Assembly (NCBI RefSeq): GCF_900119165.1
Contig: NZ_FPJG01000006.1
Span: forward strand, 8,842,001 to 8,906,000
DNA from: Amycolatopsis australiensis
Lineage (GTDB): Bacteria; Actinomycetota; Actinomycetes; Mycobacteriales; Pseudonocardiaceae
Length of the DNA stretch: 64,000 bases
Direction: 5' to 3'
The first letter of the stretch is position 1, and each line of letters begins with the position of its first letter. The translations under genes were made by a program, and so were the position numbers. The notes below the pieces were generated by a model. It was not told where the DNA came from. It saw only the letters and a list, made by a program, of their open reading frames with translations, and did no database searches. Shown here piece after piece: positions 61,419 through 64,000 of the stretch.

Positions 61419-62771
61419 ATGAGCAAACCCCCGTTCGGCTTCGGACCGTCCGATCCCGACAAACGAGGTGAGAACGATCCCTCGGAAGGCGGGCAGCCGT
61501 CCGGTGCCGAGGCCTTCAACCAGCTCGGGCAGATGCTGAGCCAGCTGGGCCAGATGCTCAGCCAGGCCGGCAGCTCCAGCGGGCCGGTGAACTACGACCT
61601 CGCCAAGCAGATCGCGCTGCAGACCCTGGGCAGCTCCGGCAACACCGGCGAGAGCCGCCTCGGCTTCCGGGGCGGCGACGACGCGAACGCAGCGGTGCGC
61701 GACGCGGCCCACCTCGCCGAGCTGTGGCTGGACGCGGCGACGGTGTACCCGGCCGGCGCGACGTCGACAGTCGCCTGGTCGCCGCGTACCTGGGTGGAGA
61801 AGACGCTGCCGACGTGGCAGCGGCTGTGCGACCCGGTGGCCCAGCAGATCTCGGGTGCCTGGATGCAGGCGCTGCCGGAGGAGGCCAAGCAGGCCGCCGG
61901 TCCCCTGCTGCAGATGATGGGCCAGATGGGCGGCATGGCGTTCGGCTCCCAGCTCGGCAACGCGCTGGCGCAGCTGGCGTCGGAGATGCTGACGTCCACG
62001 GAGATCGGCCTGCCGCTGGCCCCGGCGGGCACGTCGGCGCTGCTGCCGGCGAACATCGAGAAGTTCGCCGAGGGCCTGGAGCTGCCGAACAGCGAGATCC
62101 TGGTGTTCCTGGCCGCCCGTGAGGCGGCGCACCAGCGGCTGTTCACGCACGTGCCGTGGCTGCGGCAGCGCCTGCTGGCGACGGTCGAGGAGTTCGCGCA
62201 CGGCATCACGGTGGACACGTCGGCGCTGGAGTCACTGGCCGGCCGCATCGACCCGGCGAACCCGGCGAGCATCGAAGAGGCGATGTCGTCCGGGCTGCTG
62301 GAGCCCCAGACGACGGAGGAGCAGAAGGCGGCGCTGACCCGCCTGGAGACGCTGCTGGCGCTGGTCGAGGGCTGGGTCGACGTGGTGGTGGCGGAGGCGG
62401 TGGGAGATCGCCTGCCGGGAGCGGACGCACTGCGCGAGACGCTGCGCCGCCGCCGCGCGACGGGCGGTCCAGCGGAGCAGACGTTCGCCACGCTGGTCGG
62501 CCTGGAGCTGCGCCCCCGCCGGATGAGGGCGGCCTCGGCGCTGTGGAAGCTGGTGGGCGACCGCCACGGCGTGGAGAAGCGCGACGGCTTGTGGTCCCAC
62601 CCGGACCTGATGCCGACGACGGAGGACCTGGACGAGCCGATCGACTTCGCAGAGCGGGCGGGATCGACGGATTCGCTGGACGACCTGGACCCGATCGCAG
62701 AGCTGGAGCGAACGGAGAAGTCGGAGCGCGAGGAGAAGGACAAGCCGGAGGAGGGCGAGAACCCGGCGTAG
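61419..62771 (+). CDS. Zinc-dependent metalloprotease-like protein, DUF2342/TIGR03624
   Basis: A 450-residue protein. The N-terminus is Gly/Gln-rich (GQMLSQLGQMLSQAG), followed by a helical core with VFLAAREAAHQRLFTHVPWLRQRLLATVEEFAHGI; the EAAHQ segment with a second distant histidine corresponds to the metal-binding region of this actinobacterial family. Later blocks are VVVAEAVGDRLPGADALRETLRRRRATGG and LRPRRMRAASALWKLVGDRHGVEKRDGLWSHPDLMPT. The C-terminal 60 residues are acidic and disordered. Proteolysis by the family is inferred from its fold. A terminator hairpin follows at 62796. Confidence 0.85.
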   Translation: MSKPPFGFGPSDPDKRGENDPSEGGQPSGAEAFNQLGQMLSQLGQMLSQAGSSSGPVNYDLAKQIALQTLGSSGNTGESRLGFRGGDDANAAVRDAAHLAELWLDAATVYPAGATSTVAWSPRTWVEKTLPTWQRLCDPVAQQISGAWMQALPEEAKQAAGPLLQMMGQMGGMAFGSQLGNALAQLASEMLTSTEIGLPLAPAGTSALLPANIEKFAEGLELPNSEILVFLAAREAAHQRLFTHVPWLRQRLLATVEEFAHGITVDTSALESLAGRIDPANPASIEEAMSSGLLEPQTTEEQKAALTRLETLLALVEGWVDVVVAEAVGDRLPGADALRETLRRRRATGGPAEQTFATLVGLELRPRRMRAASALWKLVGDRHGVEKRDGLWSHPDLMPTTEDLDEPIDFAERAGSTDSLDDLDPIAELERTEKSEREEKDKPEEGENPA

Positions 62772-62795
62772 GCCCGGGAGGCTCGGAAGATCGTC

Positions 62796-62833
62796 GGAGG
62801 CCGGCGATCCGCGGAAGCGGGTCGCCGGCCTCC
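62796..62833 (+). terminator. Hairpin terminator after the DUF2342 gene
   Basis: GGAGGCCGGCGA (62796-62807) pairs perfectly with TCGCCGGCCTCC (62822-62833), 25 bases after the stop. The rest of the gap to 63053 is C/A-rich with short direct repeats (CAGCCGCCCGACCACC twice) but has no supported gene. Confidence 0.75.
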
Positions 62834-63053
62834 TGCGTATCACCCGGCCCCGACCACGGTCACGCCACCGCCCTGCAGCCGCCCGACCACCCGCAGCTGC
62901 GCAACCACCGACCAGCCGCCCGACCACCGCGCACCCGCCAGCCCGCCCGCCGGGTCACCAACCCCCTCCCGGCCAACCCAGCACTCCCCTCCCCTCGGCG
63001 GGAGCAACCAGGGCGACCCACCGAAGCAGGCCGCCCCAGCCACCATCACCCGA

Positions 63054-63644
63054 TCAATCGTCCTCGGAGATCCCCCACCCGGCGGCGGCGGACAACCCCT
63101 CGAGGTACCCCATCGCCCGCTCGGTCTTCGGGTACCGCCGCACCAACGCCCAGAAGGCGGCGTCGTGCCCGGGCTCGCGCAGATGCGCCAGCTCGTGCAC
63201 CAGCACGTAGTCCAGCACCCAGGGCGGCACCTTCCGCAGCCGGTCGCTGACCCGGATGGTCGCGTCGACCGGCGTGCAGGACGCCCACCGCGTGCGCATC
63301 GGCGGCACCCAGCGGACGCTGGACGGCACCGCGGTGCCGTCCAGGTACTTGCCCGCCAGCAACGTGCAGCGGGCCAGCAGGACTTCGTCCGACGACTTCG
63401 GCGCCGCCGGCCGGCGTGGCTCGGAGCGCTGCAGCTTGCGCTCCATCTCGGCAACCCAGTGTTTTTCCTCCGCCCTGGTCATCCGCGCCGGGATGAGCAC
63501 GACGAGCGTGTCGTCGTTCCAGTACGCGGTGACCGTCCGGTGCCGGCGCTGGCTGCGCCGCACTTCGACCTTGTGTCCCGGTGTGTCCGACGAGGGGTTC
63601 GTCTCCCCCCGGCCTCTCAGCGAGGGCGTGCGTGCTTCGACCAC
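63054..63644 (-). CDS. YgjP/M48-type metal-dependent hydrolase
   Basis: A 196-residue protein starting at a GTG doublet. The zinc motif HELAH lies in LDYVLVHELAHLREPGHDAAFWALVRRYP, with the third His or Glu following; earlier blocks are DDTLVVLIPARMTRAEEKHWVAEMERKL and WASCTPVDATIRVSDRLRKVPPWVLDYVL. This is the YgjP-like metallopeptidase family (DUF45), whose substrates are unknown. A longer frame to 63821 would run across the DnaA-box palindrome and is rejected. Confidence 0.85.
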   Translation of the reverse strand: MVEARTPSLRGRGETNPSSDTPGHKVEVRRSQRRHRTVTAYWNDDTLVVLIPARMTRAEEKHWVAEMERKLQRSEPRRPAAPKSSDEVLLARCTLLAGKYLDGTAVPSSVRWVPPMRTRWASCTPVDATIRVSDRLRKVPPWVLDYVLVHELAHLREPGHDAAFWALVRRYPKTERAMGYLEGLSAAAGWGISEDD

Positions 63645-63699
63645 CCGACAACGGTAAGGCCAGGCACCGACAACTCCGAACCCATTGCGGTCACAGACC

Positions 63700-63737
63700 C
63701 GAGTTGTCCACAGGCTGCTCCAGTTGTGGACAACTCG
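63700..63737. promoter_or_regulatory. Perfect inverted repeat containing two DnaA boxes
   Basis: CGAGTTGTCCACA (63700-63712) and TGTGGACAACTCG (63725-63737) are a perfect 13-bp inverted repeat with 12 bases between. Each arm contains TTGTCCACA, the actinomycete DnaA-box consensus. It lies between two divergent starts (63644 and 63794), where binding could regulate both genes. Confidence 0.65.
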
Positions 63738-63793
63738 GCCGTTCCGGCGGCTTCCCGGGCTCCGCGGACGCCGCCGGGTGCCATCCTGCGGAC

Positions 63794-64000
63794 ATGATCC
63801 TCTCGACCGCGGACATGCCACCGGTGCTCCTGCCGGCCCACCCCGCCCTGCTCCCGGGCCTCACCGTGCTCGAACGCGGCTCGCGCGAGATCCAGATCGG
63901 GCTCGACCCGCGCCACGGCGTGATCGTCGAAAACCTGCCACCCGCGTTGGCCGCGCGAGTACGCGCGCTCGACGGCAGCAAGCCCGTCGAGCGGCTCCTG
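63794..64000 (+). CDS. N-terminal part of a protein, possibly ThiF/TOMM leader-binding-like, cut by the window edge
   Basis: Sixty-nine codons are visible. The stretch LLPGLTVLERGSREIQIGLDPRHGVIVENLPPALAARVRALDG resembles the opening strand-rich domain of actinobacterial ThiF-like or cyclodehydratase-associated proteins, where a VLxRGxxxVQxGLDPxxAV pattern is common. Without the rest no function can be set. Confidence 0.5.
   Translation, partial: MILSTADMPPVLLPAHPALLPGLTVLERGSREIQIGLDPRHGVIVENLPPALAARVRALDGSKPVERLL

Noticed and set aside
1..64000. CRISPR arrays, insertion sequences or prophage genes
   Set aside because: I found no regularly spaced repeats, transposase or phage structural genes on either strand.

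Overview
The window is 64 kb of very GC-rich chromosome from a filamentous actinomycete. GTG starts, ATGA/GTGA stop-start overlaps and strong GC third-position bias are everywhere. A Pseudonocardiaceae member, most likely Amycolatopsis or a close relative, is my inference from gene content, the actinobacterial tmRNA tag (ADSSQREYALAA) and the style of the intergenic repeats; nothing in the sequence proves the genus. Most of the window is core or conserved accessory chromosome. I see no prophage, insertion sequence, CRISPR array or large secondary-metabolite cluster.

Layout. 1-5.2 kb: a TetR fragment, a small membrane protein behind a decayed beta-lactamase-family pseudogene, an FMN reductase/luciferase-like monooxygenase pair, and a proline-rich protein of unknown role. 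5.4-11.2 kb: topoisomerase IV genes parE and parC; parC carries a 429-residue intein with a LAGLIDADG-type endonuclease directly after the catalytic tyrosine. 11.3-14 kb: two secreted proteins, a GH1 glycosidase and a ThuA-like/ricin-lectin protein. 14.2-18.5 kb: DinB-like protein, a four-gene ESX-like/NlpC/YbaB/YbaB operon, and a DsbA-like/MauE-DoxX redox pair. 18.5-25.8 kb: a glutamate-type binding lipoprotein, HrpB helicase, a two-gene ABC exporter, and a TetR/FAD-monooxygenase divergent pair with a perfect operator palindrome. 25.8-31.1 kb: a NarL-type two-component system, dienelactone hydrolase, and a Pit phosphate transporter with an apparent PHO box. 31.3-34.8 kb: an Lnt-type N-acyltransferase, a secreted lipase and a second FAD monooxygenase.

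34.9-42.7 kb is a complete histidine utilisation operon (hutH-hutU-M20 amidohydrolase-hutF-hutI) with a divergent IclR-type regulator. It implies the route histidine > urocanate > imidazolonepropionate > formiminoglutamate > formylglutamate > glutamate + formate, with an M20 enzyme in place of HutG for the last step. The hut/iclR intergenic region holds an inverted repeat and a nested palindromic tandem repeat.

42.8-64 kb: MFS exporter, a GGDEF diguanylate cyclase containing a TTA codon, tmRNA (ssrA), a second NarL-type system with duplicated Sensor domains, acyltransferase 3, an amidohydrolase, the conserved block prfB-ftsE-ftsX-smpB, a PadR regulator with an array of upstream palindromes, two identical initiator tRNAs, a UPF0182 membrane protein, a PPA1309-like protein, a YlbL-type PDZ/Lon-like protease, a DUF2342 zinc metalloprotease, a YgjP-type metallopeptidase, a paired DnaA-box palindrome and the start of a last gene.

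The observations most worth following are the parC intein; a 13-bp word, GTCCNNNGTGGAC, found 11 times in the window in several frames and in intergenic DNA; the palindromic element before iclR; the PadR operator array; and the TTA codon in the GGDEF gene.
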